Assembly (NCBI RefSeq): GCF_014197135.1
Contig: NZ_JACIFA010000004.1
Location: 186,001-250,000, forward strand
Reading direction: 5' to 3'
Source: Sphingomonas zeae
GTDB lineage: Bacteria; Pseudomonadota; Alphaproteobacteria; Sphingomonadales; Sphingomonadaceae
DNA length: 64,000 nucleotides
Shown: piece by piece, positions 16,237 to 26,447 of the stretch
Layout of the letters: the number at the start of each line of letters is the position of its first letter
How positions within the stretch are numbered: the stretch's first letter is position 1
The notes under the pieces: model-generated
The model's database searches: none
What the model was told of the DNA's origin: nothing
The model's input: only the letters and a program-made list of their open reading frames with translations
Made by a program: the position numbers and the translations under genes

Positions 16237-16367
16237 CTCCTCCCCGGAACGGGGAGGGGGACCGCCGCGAAGCGGTGGTGGAGGGGAGGCGCCACGAAGG
16301 GCAGCCTGTGCGGCAATCCTCCTCCGTCAGGGCTTTCGCCCTGCCACCTCCCCGTACCGGGGAGGAT
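16237..16367. repeat. Dispersed intergenic palindromic element, copy at 16.2 kb
   Basis: Paired hairpins in inverted order: CTCCTCCCC-GGAA-style hairpin on the left, and on the right CCTCCGTCAGGGC ... GCCCTGCCACCTCCCC-GTAC-GGGGAGGAT. The right 47 bases match those of the copy at 21393-21522 at 46 positions. No coding potential. It fills most of the gap between the RND transporter and the DUF445 gene and may also act as a transcription attenuator. Confidence 0.85.
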
Positions 16368-16441
16368 CATCCGCCCCGTTTCGTTACGCTGGGGAAAGAT
16401 TCCGCTTGAACAAAGCTGCCGCTCGCGAATTGTCCTGATTG

Positions 16442-17704
16442 ATGGAACTCGCAATGCGATCGGGGGGTAGCCAGACCGTTCCAGCCGCCCTGCGGAAGAT
16501 GCGGGTCGTGGCCACCGGACTGCTGGTCGGCATGGCGGCGCTGTATCTGGTGTCGCGTGGCCTGCAGCCGGTGCATCCCGCCTGGGGCTATGTGCGATCC
16601 TTTGCCGAAGCGGCGATGGTCGGCGGTTTGGCCGACTGGTTCGCGGTGACCGCGTTGTTCCGCCATCCGCTGGGCCTCCCGATCCCGCATACCGCGATCG
16701 TGCCGCGCAACAAGGACCGCATCGGCGATACGCTCGCCCAATTCCTGCGCACCAATTTCCTGATCCCGCGCGTCGTGGCGCGGCGCATGGTGCGGCTGGA
16801 CGTGGCAGGCGCCGCGGGGCGCTGGCTGGCCCAACCCCCGCAGGAGGGCGGGCGCATCCGGCGCGGAGCGTCCCGCCTGTTCGCCGAGATGCTGACCGCC
16901 TTCGATCCGCAGCGGCTGGGCGGCATGGTCAAGGCGGGGATCGGATCACGGCTGCGCGCCACCGAGGTCGCGCCGATCCTGGGCCAGTTGCTGAAGGCCA
17001 GCATCGCCGAGGGACGGCATCTACCGCTGCTGGATTCGGTGCTGCGCTGGGCGGCATCGGCGCTCGACGCCAATGAGGCGATCGTGCGCGCCATGGTGCA
17101 TGAGCGGGCCGGCGCGATCCTCCGCTGGACCGGGCTGGACGAGACGCTGGCCGACAAGCTGATCGACGGGCTGCATAAGCTGCTCCACGATGTCGCCGAA
17201 GATCGCGACCATCCGCTGCGCCAGAAGATCGAGGAAGGGCTCGATCGCCTTGCCTGGGACCTGCAATATGATCCCGACATGCGCGCCAAGGTTGAGGGGA
17301 TGAAGACTGAGCTGATCGCCAATCCAGCGATGCAGCGCTGGCTGGACGGCCTGTGGGAGCAGGCACGCGAGGCGCTGCTGCGGATGGCGCGCGATCCTCA
17401 GGCGGTGACGGCCGGGCGGCTGGGCGATGCGATGCGGCAGCTGGGCCAGACGCTGCAGGACAATCCCCGGCTGGCGGCGACGATCAATCGCTTCGTCCGC
17501 CGCGCGACGGTGGGCATCGCCGCCGATTATGGCGACGGCATCGTTCGCCTTGTATCGGAGACGGTGCGTGGCTGGGATGCCGATACCGTAACCTCGCGGC
17601 TGGAAAATGCGGTAGGCCGCGACCTGCAATATATCCGCATCAACGGGACACTGGTGGGTGGCAGCGTCGGCCTAGTTCTACATCTGCTGGATCGCCTGCT
17701 ATGA
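16442..17704 (+). CDS. DUF445 domain membrane protein (YjiN-like)
   Basis: A 420-residue protein of the DUF445 family. An N-terminal membrane segment (about residues 22-38, VATGLLVGMAALYLVSR) and the family signature FAEAAMVGGLADWFAVTALFRHPLGLPIPHTAIVPRNKDRIG (about 50-95) are followed by a long helical domain and a C-terminal hydrophobic stretch (GTLVGGSVGLVLHLLDRLL). Such proteins are inner-membrane anchored and of unknown function. A TTG directly precedes the ATG at 16442; the ATG is taken as the start. Not evidently in operon with the Mla genes 97 bases further on. Confidence 0.88.
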   Translation: MELAMRSGGSQTVPAALRKMRVVATGLLVGMAALYLVSRGLQPVHPAWGYVRSFAEAAMVGGLADWFAVTALFRHPLGLPIPHTAIVPRNKDRIGDTLAQFLRTNFLIPRVVARRMVRLDVAGAAGRWLAQPPQEGGRIRRGASRLFAEMLTAFDPQRLGGMVKAGIGSRLRATEVAPILGQLLKASIAEGRHLPLLDSVLRWAASALDANEAIVRAMVHERAGAILRWTGLDETLADKLIDGLHKLLHDVAEDRDHPLRQKIEEGLDRLAWDLQYDPDMRAKVEGMKTELIANPAMQRWLDGLWEQAREALLRMARDPQAVTAGRLGDAMRQLGQTLQDNPRLAATINRFVRRATVGIAADYGDGIVRLVSETVRGWDADTVTSRLENAVGRDLQYIRINGTLVGGSVGLVLHLLDRLL

Positions 17705-17801
17705 AAACGTCACGCGCTAGTGTAATTATCGCCGCCGGTCGATTCGTCGCGGGAACGAAGCGCCTTGTCGATGCCCCCGCTTTCCCGCAAAGAGGCAGTT
17801 G

Positions 17802-18908
17802 ATGAACGCCAAGGCCGATTATCAGCATGACGCGGCGGACGGGGGCGCCCTGCGCTTTACCGGCAGCCTGTCGCTGGCGACCCTGGGGAACCTGCCCGAG
17901 CGGCTGGATCGCGAGGATGCGGCGGTTCGGCGGATCGACCTGTCGCAGGTGGACCGGATCGACACGGTCGGTGCCTGGCTGATCCACCGTTTTGCCGCGC
18001 GCAACGACGCCGCGATCGATGGTCTGGACGAGAATCAGCGACACCTGTTCTCCAAAGTGACCGAGGCGGATCAGCCGGTCGCGATGCGCCCGCAACCCAT
18101 CAGCCCGTTCTCGCGCGTTGCGGGGGAGGTCGGCGACGCGGTCGTGGCGGCGTTCCAGACGCTCTATGGTCTGCTGGGCTTCATGGGCGCGACGGTGCTG
18201 GCCGGACTGGCGGTTATCCGCCATCCGCGCCGCTTCCGGTTCAATGCGGTGGTGCATGAGTTCGAGACGGTGGGCGTTTCGGCGCTGGCGATCATCGGCC
18301 TGATGAGCTTCCTGATCGGGATCGTCATTGCGCAGCAGGGCGCGGTGCAGCTTCGCCAGTTCGGCGCCGAGGTGTTCACGATCAACCTGGTCGGTCGCCT
18401 TACGCTGCGCGAACTGGGTGTGCTGATGACCGCGATCATGGTCGCGGGTCGCTCGGGCTCGGCCTTTGCCGCGCAGATCGGCACGATGAAGCTGACCGAG
18501 GAGATCGACGCGATGCGCGTCATCGGCGTGTCGCCGATGGAATCGCTGGTCGTGCCCCGCACGCTGGCGGCGGTGACGCTGATGCCGTTGCTCGGCTTCT
18601 ATTCGTCGCTGATCGCGATGATCGGCGGCTGTTTCCTGGCGGCGGTGTCGCTGGGCATCCCGCCCGTCACCTTCATCGCGCGCATTCGTGAAGTGGTTCC
18701 GATCACCGACCTGTATGTCGGCCTCATCAAGGCCCCCGTCTTCGGCGCGATCATCGCGATCGCCGGCTGTTTTCAGGGGATGCAGGTCAAGTCCGACGCC
18801 GAGCAGGTCGGCCTGCGCACCACGTCGGCGGTGGTGCAGGCGATCTTCCTGGTGATCGTGCTTGACGCGTTTTTCGCGGTCTTCTTCACCTGGATCGGAT
18901 GGGATTGA
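17802..18908 (+). CDS. mlaE: STAS-MlaE fusion, lipid ABC transporter permease
   Basis: A 368-residue permease of an Mla-type phospholipid transporter that keeps outer-membrane lipid asymmetry. About residues 1-105 form a STAS-like domain (LRFTGSLSLATLGNL, IDLSQVDRIDTVGAWLIHRF), which is a separate protein (MlaB) in E. coli. The rest is the MlaE fold with five hydrophobic segments, the GIVIAQQGAVQLRQFGAE elbow-helix region, and LTEEIDAMRVIGVSPMESLVVPR, the coupling region facing the ATPase. AGAGG six bases before the ATG at 17802 supports the start. It overlaps mlaF by one base; first gene of a four-gene operon. Confidence 0.93.
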   Translation: MNAKADYQHDAADGGALRFTGSLSLATLGNLPERLDREDAAVRRIDLSQVDRIDTVGAWLIHRFAARNDAAIDGLDENQRHLFSKVTEADQPVAMRPQPISPFSRVAGEVGDAVVAAFQTLYGLLGFMGATVLAGLAVIRHPRRFRFNAVVHEFETVGVSALAIIGLMSFLIGIVIAQQGAVQLRQFGAEVFTINLVGRLTLRELGVLMTAIMVAGRSGSAFAAQIGTMKLTEEIDAMRVIGVSPMESLVVPRTLAAVTLMPLLGFYSSLIAMIGGCFLAAVSLGIPPVTFIARIREVVPITDLYVGLIKAPVFGAIIAIAGCFQGMQVKSDAEQVGLRTTSAVVQAIFLVIVLDAFFAVFFTWIGWD

Positions 18909-19819
18909 TGGCCGAGCAGGACGATATCCTCATCCAGGTCCGGGGCTTACGCAACAGCTTCGGCGAGCAGGTCATCCATGACGGCCTCGACCTGGACGTG
19001 CGCAAGGGCGAGATCCTAGGCGTGGTCGGCGGGTCGGGTACCGGCAAATCGGTGCTGATGCGCACGATCATCGGCCTCCAGACTCCGGACCAAGGCGAGA
19101 TCACCGTGTTCGGCCAGCCGACCATCGGACGCGAGGCGACAGAGGCGATCGATGTCCGCAAGCGCTGGGGCGTGCTGTTCCAGGGCGGCGCGCTGTTCTC
19201 GACACTGACCGTGGCGGAGAATGTCGCGGTGCCGCTCCGCGAATTCTACCGCGACCTGCCCCAGGCGCTGATGGACGAGGTCGCCTCCTATAAGGTGGTG
19301 ATGGCGGGCCTGCCTGCGGACGCGGGACCCAAATATCCGGCTGAGCTGTCGGGTGGCATGAAGAAGCGCGCAGGTCTTGCCCGGGCGCTGGCGCTCGACC
19401 CCGAACTCCTGTTCCTCGACGAGCCGACGGCGGGCCTCGACCCGATCGGCGCGGCGGCATTCGACCAGCTGATCGCCTCGCTCCAGAAGACGTTGGGGCT
19501 GACCGTCTTCCTCATCACTCACGACCTCGACACGCTCTATGCGATCTGCGACCGGGTGGCGGTGCTGGCGGACAAGAAGGTGATCGCGGTCGGTACGATC
19601 GACGAGTTGATTGCGCTCGACCATCCGTGGATCGAGGAATATTTCAAGGGGCCGCGCGGCCGCGCCGCTGTCGCCGCCAAGGACGAGGTTGCGGACATCC
19701 GCCCCCGTTCCGCGGACGCCGCGCGCCACCCCACCGAAGTCGAAGCCCATGCCACCGGCCAGCAAGCCCAAGGCAATGCGGCCGATGCCCATGCGAGAGG
19801 CGAAGCAGGGACACGCTGA
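18908..19819 (+). CDS. mlaF: Mla-type ABC transporter ATP-binding protein
   Basis: A 303-residue ATPase that powers the lipid transporter. Walker A GGSGTGKS (about residues 42-49), Q-loop FQGGALFS, signature LSGGMKKR (about 150), Walker B LLFLDEPTAGLD and the switch His in LITHDLD are all present. Beyond about residue 250 there is an extra Ala/Glu/His-rich low-complexity tail (AAVAAKDEV through GEAGTR), probably disordered and not found in E. coli MlaF. Its ATG overlaps the mlaE stop by one base, and its stop overlaps the mlaD start by one base, indicating translational coupling. Confidence 0.94.
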   Translation: MAEQDDILIQVRGLRNSFGEQVIHDGLDLDVRKGEILGVVGGSGTGKSVLMRTIIGLQTPDQGEITVFGQPTIGREATEAIDVRKRWGVLFQGGALFSTLTVAENVAVPLREFYRDLPQALMDEVASYKVVMAGLPADAGPKYPAELSGGMKKRAGLARALALDPELLFLDEPTAGLDPIGAAAFDQLIASLQKTLGLTVFLITHDLDTLYAICDRVAVLADKKVIAVGTIDELIALDHPWIEEYFKGPRGRAAVAAKDEVADIRPRSADAARHPTEVEAHATGQQAQGNAADAHARGEAGTR

Positions 19820-20781
19820 TGGAAACCCGTTCAAACCACGTCCTAGTCGGCTCTGTCGTGCTGATCCTGCTCGCAGTGCTGGCGATCTTCACCGTCTGGA
19901 TCGCCCGTCTGGGCGGCACGTCGGAGAAGGAATATGACATCTTCTTCCGCCAGTCGGTGGATGGCCTGGCCAAGGGCTCGGCGGTCACTTACTCCGGCGT
20001 GCCCTCGGGCCAGGTGAAGGAAATCGCGCTGTGGCGTCCCGATCCGCAATTCGTGCGGGTCCGCGTTTCGGTCAACGAGCAGACGCCGATCCTGCAGGGC
20101 ACGACCGCGTCGATCTCGGCCAGCTTCACCGGCACCAGCACCATTTCGCTGGACGGCGCGCGCAAGGGAGCGCCGCCGATCGCCTGTCCGCAGCCCGAGA
20201 ATCGCACCATCTGCCCCTATGGCGTGCCGGTCATTCCGACCAAGCAGGGCGGCATCGGCGCGATCCTGAACTCCGCGCCGCAGCTGCTGGAGCGGCTGTC
20301 GACCTTGACCGAGCGGCTGACCGGCTTGCTGTCCGACCGCAACCAGGCGTCGATCTCGGGCATTCTCGACAATACCAACCGCCTTACCGACGCTCTGGCC
20401 GATCGCGGGCCGGAGATCGCCGCGACGCTGGCCCAGACCCGCGTGGCGATCCAGCAGGCTGGTGACGCGGCGCAGTCGATCGGCCAGCTGGCAACGACCA
20501 CCAACGGCATCCTGGCCGAGGATGTGAAGCCGACCATCGCCAATCTGAACCGCACCATCGCTTCGGCACAGAAGAGCGCGGACACGCTGAACGCCGTGAT
20601 CGGCGATGCACGGCCGGGCCTGCAGACCTTCTCGAAGCAGACCATGCCCGAGGTGGATCGTTTGGTGAAGGACCTGCGCGTGATGACCCAGTCGCTGTCG
20701 GCGGTCGCCGAAAAGGTCGACCAACAGGGTGCGGGATCGCTGATCGGGCAGCAGAAGCTGCCGGACTATAAGGGCAAGTGA
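19819..20781 (+). CDS. mlaD: MlaD/MCE family periplasmic lipid-binding protein
   Basis: A 320-residue protein with one N-terminal membrane anchor (about residues 8-28, VLVGSVVLILLAVLAIFTVWI) and an MCE domain (about 40-150) recognised by YDIFFRQSVDGLAKGSAVTYSGVPSGQVKEI. The long C-terminal helical region is built from amphipathic helices (LLERLSTLTERLTGLLSDRN onward) as in needle-like MCE proteins. It forms the periplasmic ring of the transporter encoded by the two preceding genes. It is much longer than E. coli MlaD (about 183 residues), so a tunnel-like extension is likely. Confidence 0.92.
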   Translation: METRSNHVLVGSVVLILLAVLAIFTVWIARLGGTSEKEYDIFFRQSVDGLAKGSAVTYSGVPSGQVKEIALWRPDPQFVRVRVSVNEQTPILQGTTASISASFTGTSTISLDGARKGAPPIACPQPENRTICPYGVPVIPTKQGGIGAILNSAPQLLERLSTLTERLTGLLSDRNQASISGILDNTNRLTDALADRGPEIAATLAQTRVAIQQAGDAAQSIGQLATTTNGILAEDVKPTIANLNRTIASAQKSADTLNAVIGDARPGLQTFSKQTMPEVDRLVKDLRVMTQSLSAVAEKVDQQGAGSLIGQQKLPDYKGK

Positions 20782-20789
20782 GGAAGCCG

Positions 20790-21386
20790 ATGAGGACCGT
20801 CATGAAGACTCCGCTGATCGTGATGCTCGCATCGCTTCCGCTCGCCGGCTGCATCAGCTTCGGAGCCAAACCGCCTCCCTCGCTGCTGACGCTTCAGGCG
20901 CAATCCGCGCCGAGCGTGGGGCAAACGCAGGATTCCGGGCCGGGCAAGTCGATCACCATCCAGTTGCCGTCCTCGCCACAGGAGCTGGCGACGGCGCGGG
21001 TGCCGGTGCAGGAGAATGCCACCAGCATCGCCTATGTGAAGGATGCGCAATGGGCCGAGCCGCCCGCGCGCCTGTTCGCCCGGCTGATGGCCGACACGCT
21101 GACCGCACGGGTCGGCCGCGTCGTCCTGTCGTCGCGCGATTCGATCGGTGATCCGGGCGACCGGCTGGGCGGCGAACTGCGCCAGTTCGGCATGGACGCG
21201 ACCCGACGCGACGCGGTGGTGATGTTCGACGCCACGCTGCAACGCAATGGTCAGACGAACATCGAGAAGCGCCGCTTCGAGGCGCGGGTGCCGGTCGGCA
21301 AGATCGACGCCACGACCGTCGGCCCGGCGCTGAATCAGGCGGCGAACCAGGTTGCCCAGCAGGTTTCCGACTGGGTGGGTCGGTAA
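20790..21386 (+). CDS. ABC-type transport auxiliary lipoprotein (PqiC/LetC-like)
   Basis: A 198-residue lipoprotein. The signal peptide ends with a good lipobox (LASLPLAGC, Cys about residue 16). The mature domain resembles the ABC transporter auxiliary component (DUF330-like) that accompanies MCE systems: VPVQENATSIAYVKDAQWAEPPARLFARLMADTLTARVG, with FEARVPVGKIDATTVGPALNQAANQVAQQV at the C-terminus. AGGAA five bases upstream supports the ATG at 20790. It is the last gene of the Mla-type operon and probably sits in the outer or inner membrane as the partner that receives or passes lipids. Confidence 0.88.
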   Translation: MRTVMKTPLIVMLASLPLAGCISFGAKPPPSLLTLQAQSAPSVGQTQDSGPGKSITIQLPSSPQELATARVPVQENATSIAYVKDAQWAEPPARLFARLMADTLTARVGRVVLSSRDSIGDPGDRLGGELRQFGMDATRRDAVVMFDATLQRNGQTNIEKRRFEARVPVGKIDATTVGPALNQAANQVAQQVSDWVGR

Positions 21387-21392
21387 ATACTG

Positions 21393-21522
21393 ATCCTCCC
21401 CGCTAGCGGGGAGGGGGACCATGCGTAGCATGGTGGAGGGGGGGCGCCGCGAGGGATGACCTTTGTGGAAGCCCCCCTCCGTCAGGGCTTGCGCCCTGCC
21501 ACCTCCCCGTACCGGGGAGGAT
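21393..21522. repeat. Dispersed intergenic palindromic element, copy at 21.4 kb
   Basis: Same build as the element at 16237-16367: left hairpin ATCCTCCCC-GCTA-GGGGAGG and a right part (21477-21522 region) nearly identical to the 16.3-kb copy, ending CCCCGTACCGGGGAGGAT followed by TTTTT. It directly follows the Mla operon and, with the T-run, could serve as its terminator. The rest of the gap (21523-21654) holds no gene. Confidence 0.85.
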
Positions 21523-21654
21523 TTTTAGATCGAAGCGGAACTTTCACCCTCCTGAAACGTGCGCCCTCAGGATGACGGAAATATGCCGCATCCGTCACAA
21601 TTTGCGACAGAAACACACTGGACGGGGCCGTAACGGCACGGCACGTTCCCCCGC

Positions 21655-23130
21655 ATGAAGCCTCGCGCCCGCGTCCTTCTTCTGGCCCCGGCGGCCCTTT
21701 CCGCCTGCACGGTCGGTCCCGATTACCATCCTGCCGCTCCGCAAGCGCTGGGGGTGCCCGATGCCTGGTCGGTACCCGCCGCCAACGCGCAGGCGCAGGA
21801 TCTGACCCGCTGGTGGCGGTCGTTCGACGACCCGTTGCTCGCCGAACTGGTCGAGCAGGCAGTGGTCGCCAATACCGATGTCGTCCAGGCGATCGCCCGG
21901 CTGCGGCAGGCACGCGAAAGCCTGATCCAGAGCCGTGCCTCGTTGTTGCCCAACGTCTCCGGCTCCACCGGCTATCAACGCAACGAGAATCTGCGCGGCG
22001 GCGGGCGCAGCTTCACCCTGCCCGACGGCACTGTGGTCGATACCGGCGGGGGCGGCAGCAACAGCTTCACGATCGGACTGTCAGCCAGCTATCAGGTCGG
22101 CCTGTTCGGCGAAGTGCGCCGCACGGTCGAGGCCACCCGCGCGACCTATGAGGGCGCGGGGTTCAGTTATGCCGCGACGCTGCTGACCGTCGAGAGCGAA
22201 CTGGCGCGCAATTACATGCTGGCGCGCGCCTATCAGGCGCAGCTCGCCAATGCGCGCGCCAGCCTGGCATTGCAGGACGACAATCTGGAGATTGCGGGCT
22301 TTCGCGTGCAGGCGGGCCTCGTCTCCTCGCTCGACGCCGAACAGGCGCGCAGCCAGCGGGCGCAGACCGCCGCGACCATCCCCTCGATCGAGCAGCAATA
22401 TAATGCCGCCGTCTCGCGGTTGGGCGTGCTGACGGGGCAGGCGCCCGGCGCGGTCAAGGCGCGGCTTGCAGCGGTGAAGCCGATCCCCACCGGCCCCGCG
22501 GTGATCGGTGCGGGCATCCCCGCCGATATCTTGCGCCGCCGCCCCGATGTGCGCGCGGCCGAGCGCAATCTGGCCGCCGCGACCGCGCGGATCGGCGTGG
22601 CGCAGGCCGCGCTCTACCCTGCGCTCGCCATTTCCGGGAATATCAACACGGCGGCCACCAGCCTCGGCTCGCTGGGCGATGCGATCACCGGCAGCCTGTT
22701 CGCCGGGCTGACCCAGGCAATCTTCAACGGCGGGCGGCTGCGCAGCCAGGTGCGCAATGCCCAGGCGCTCGCCGATCAGTCCTATGCCGCCTATCAGGGT
22801 ACCGTCCTGCTCGCGCTGGAGGATGTCGAGAACGCCATCGTTGCGCTCAACACCGCGCGCGAGCGGGAACGGCAATTCGCCATCCAGCTCGACGCCGCGC
22901 GCAACTCGGCGATCCTGGCGCGCAGCCAGTATCGCTCGGGCCTCACCGATTTCACCACCCTGTCGCAACAGGAGGCGGCGTTCCTGAACGCACAGAACGG
23001 GCTGGTTCAGGCCCGCTCCGACGCCGCGACCGCGCAAGTCGCGCTGTTCGCGGCGCTCGGCGGCGGATGGGACGCCACGACCACCCCCGAAGCGCCGCCG
23101 CGCCTCGCCACAACCCCGGACAACCGCTGA
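21655..23130 (+). CDS. Outer membrane factor of tripartite efflux (OprM/NodT family)
   Basis: A 491-residue TolC-like outer membrane channel lipoprotein. The start MKPRARVLLLAPAALSACTVGPDY contains a lipobox (LSAC) and the family motif VGPDY. Two outer-membrane-efflux repeats follow (about residues 55-250 and 270-465), with the second-half signatures GIPADILRRRPDVRAAERNLAAATARIGVAQAALYP and QAIFNGGRLRSQVRNAQALADQSYAAYQGTVLLALEDVENAI. The gene overlaps the next adaptor by one base, so it serves the MacAB-like pump that follows and perhaps the RND pump upstream. Confidence 0.94.
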   Translation: MKPRARVLLLAPAALSACTVGPDYHPAAPQALGVPDAWSVPAANAQAQDLTRWWRSFDDPLLAELVEQAVVANTDVVQAIARLRQARESLIQSRASLLPNVSGSTGYQRNENLRGGGRSFTLPDGTVVDTGGGGSNSFTIGLSASYQVGLFGEVRRTVEATRATYEGAGFSYAATLLTVESELARNYMLARAYQAQLANARASLALQDDNLEIAGFRVQAGLVSSLDAEQARSQRAQTAATIPSIEQQYNAAVSRLGVLTGQAPGAVKARLAAVKPIPTGPAVIGAGIPADILRRRPDVRAAERNLAAATARIGVAQAALYPALAISGNINTAATSLGSLGDAITGSLFAGLTQAIFNGGRLRSQVRNAQALADQSYAAYQGTVLLALEDVENAIVALNTARERERQFAIQLDAARNSAILARSQYRSGLTDFTTLSQQEAAFLNAQNGLVQARSDAATAQVALFAALGGGWDATTTPEAPPRLATTPDNR

Positions 23131-24510
23131 TGGCCGACCAGACTCTCGACGATTTCCTGGGCGTGAAGCCACAGCCGCGCTGGCGCAAATGGGTGCAGTG
23201 GGGCGTGGTGATCGTCGGCGTCGTGCTGCTGGCGCTGCTGCTCAAAAGCTGTTTCGGCGGATCGAAGGAAGCGGGCTTCGCCACCGCGCCGGTGACGCGC
23301 GGCGACCTGACCGTGACCGTCTCGGCCACCGGCAAGCTGGCGCCGACCAACCAGGTGACGGTCGGCTCGCAGCTGTCGGGCCTGGTCACCAAGGTCGTGG
23401 TCGATGTGAACGACCGGGTGAAGGCGGGCGAGGCGCTGGCACTGATCGATCCTGAGCAGATCGACGACCAGATCCGCGCCGCGCAGGCGACGCTGGCCGC
23501 CAATGTCGCGCAGGTGGCGCAGGCGCGCGCGACCGTGTCGGAATCGCAGGCGCAGCTCGCGCGGCTGGAACAGGTGTATAAGCTGTCGAACGGCCGTGTG
23601 CCCTCGGCGACCGAACTTCAGGCGGGGCGTGCGGATGCCCAGCGTGCGGTCGCGGCGCTGCGTGTGGCGGAGGCCAATGTGACCGCCGCCCGCGCCCAGC
23701 TGGCGCAGTCGCAGACCCAGCGTCAGCGTGCGATCATCCGCTCGCCCGTCTCGGGCGTGGTGCTGGCGCGACAGGTAGACCCCGGTCAGACGGTCGCGGC
23801 GTCGTTCAACACGCCGACGCTGTTCGTCATCGCCGAAGACCTGACCAAGATGAAGCTGGAGGTCGCGATCGACGAAGCAGACGTTGGCGAGGTGAAGGTC
23901 GGGCAGAAGGCCGATTTCACCGTCGACGCCTTTCCGGGGCGGACCTTCCCGGCAACGATCACGCGGGTGGATCTGGGGTCGAACCTGACGGTCAGCGCGG
24001 CGACCTCTTCCACCTCCTCGACCGCCAGCGCGACGTCGACCACGGGGCAGGTGGTCAGCTATGCCGCCGACCTGACGGTCGCCAATCCCGACCTGCAACT
24101 GCGCCCCGGCATGACCGCGACCGCCGACATCGTGACGTCGGACAAGAAGAATGTCCTGCTGATCCCCAACGCGGCGCTGCGTTTCAAGCCGTCGGACGGC
24201 GCAGGGCAGGGCGGCGGTGGCATCGCAGGCTCGCTGACCTTCCGTCCGCGCCGTGACCGCGCCGCACGTACCGCGACCGTCCAGCGCGGCGCGACCCAGA
24301 CCGTCTATGTGCGCGGTGCCGACGGCAAGCCGCAGCCGATCCAGATCGTCACCGGCGACACCAACGGATCAATGACCGAGGTGCTGTCGGGCGGCCTGAA
24401 GCCCGATATGCAGGTCATCACCGGCCAGCTGGCGGGCGGCGAGAGCGCGGCTCCGCGTGGTGGCGGCCAGCGGCGCCAGGGCGGAGGCCAGCAGGGTGGC
24501 GGGGGCGGTG

Positions 24511-24521
<11 letters not shown>
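23130..24521 (+). CDS. macA: MacA-like periplasmic adaptor
   Basis: A 463-residue membrane fusion protein for an ABC exporter. One membrane anchor (about residues 26-43, WGVVIVGVVLLALLLK), then the MacA pattern VTRGDLTVTVSATGKLAPTNQVTVGSQLSGLV, a long coiled-coil hairpin (about 110-200), the barrel-sandwich half RSPVSGVVLARQVDPGQTVAASFNTPTLF, and the beta-barrel. Unusual features are a Ser/Thr-rich insertion (SAATSSTSSTASATSTT, about 290) and a Gly/Gln-rich tail. It overlaps the outer membrane factor upstream by one base and the ATPase downstream by 11 bases. Confidence 0.9.
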
Positions 24522-25241
<720 letters not shown>

Positions 25242-25242
<1 letters not shown>

Positions 25243-26447
25243 TGTTCGGCACCACGCTTCTCCTCGCGATCCGGTCGATCCGGCGGCATATGCTGCGCTC
25301 GTTCCTGACGACGCTGGGTATCATTATCGGCGTCGGCGCGGTCGTGACCATGGTGACTTTGGGCAAGGCGACGACGGCGGCGGTGCAGCAGTCGATCTCG
25401 TCACTGGGCACCAATATCCTCCAGGTCCGCCCCGGTCAGGGCTTCGGGCGCGGCGGCGGCGGTCCGCGTCCGCCCGACTTCAAACCCGAGGATGTCGAGG
25501 CGATCGCCGACCAGATCGCGGGCGTGACGGCGGTGGCGCCGCAGGCACAGACCAGTGCGACCGCCATCTATGAGGGCGCTAACTGGTCGACCACCGTCAC
25601 CGGCACGACGCTGGCCTATTTCACCGTCCAACCCTGGCCCCTGGCGTCGGGCCGTTACTGGACCCCGGCCGAACAGGCCGCAGGCAAGGCGGTGTGCGTC
25701 ATCGGCAATACCGTCCGCCAGAACCTCTTCCGTACCACCGAGGCGGTCGGCAAGCGCTTTCGCATCGGCGCGATCAGTTGCGACGTGGTGGGCGTGCTGA
25801 CGACGCGCGGGCAGGGGGGCTTTGGCGATCAGGACGATGTCGTGCTGATGCCGATCAAGGCGGTGCAACGCCGCTTCACCGGCAGCCGCGACATCCGCCT
25901 GATGCTGGTCGGTGTCGATCAGGCCTATTCGACCTCGGCCGTGCAAGCCTCGCTGACCGATCTCTTACGCGAACGGCGCAACATTACCGGCGGCAAGGAC
26001 GACGATTTCAACATCTTCGACACCAAGCAGATCAGCGACACGCTGACCAGCACGACGACGATGCTGACCCGCATCGTCGCGGCGGTGGCGGCGATCAGCC
26101 TGGTGGTTGGCGGCATCGGCATCATGAACATCATGCTGGTGTCGGTGACCGAGCGAACGCGCGAGATCGGCATCCGCCTGGCGATCGGCGCGGTGGCGCG
26201 CGAGGTGCTGTTGCAGTTCCTGGTCGAGGCGGTGGTGCTGTCCTGCCTGGGCGGGATCATCGGCCTGATCCTGGCGCAGGCGATCATCGCCTTGCTGGTG
26301 CCCGTCATGCAGGTGCCCTGGACCTTCGACCTGCAGATCAACATCATCGCCTTTGCGATTTCGGCGGTGATCGGGGTGGTTTTCGGCTATTTCCCGGCGC
26401 GGCGGGCGGCGGCGCTCAATCCGATCGATGCGCTACGCCACGAGTGA
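25242..26447 (+). CDS. MacB-type ABC transporter permease
   Basis: A 401-residue type VII ABC permease: first membrane helix (about residues 20-42, [25 protein letters not shown]), a large periplasmic MacB core domain (about 45-275), then three C-terminal helices with the FtsX-like motif [29 protein letters not shown] (about 285-315) and the end [17 protein letters not shown]. It works with the ATPase, MacA-like adaptor and outer membrane factor encoded upstream to push substrates from the periplasm out of the cell. The substrate is unknown (peptides, antibiotics or siderophores are family examples). It overlaps the convergent mocA gene by 32 bases. Confidence 0.92.

Noticed and set aside
16237..16367. 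A CRISPR array from repeated G/C-rich units
   Set aside because: Units are inverted hairpins, not evenly spaced direct repeats with spacers, and no cas genes are present.
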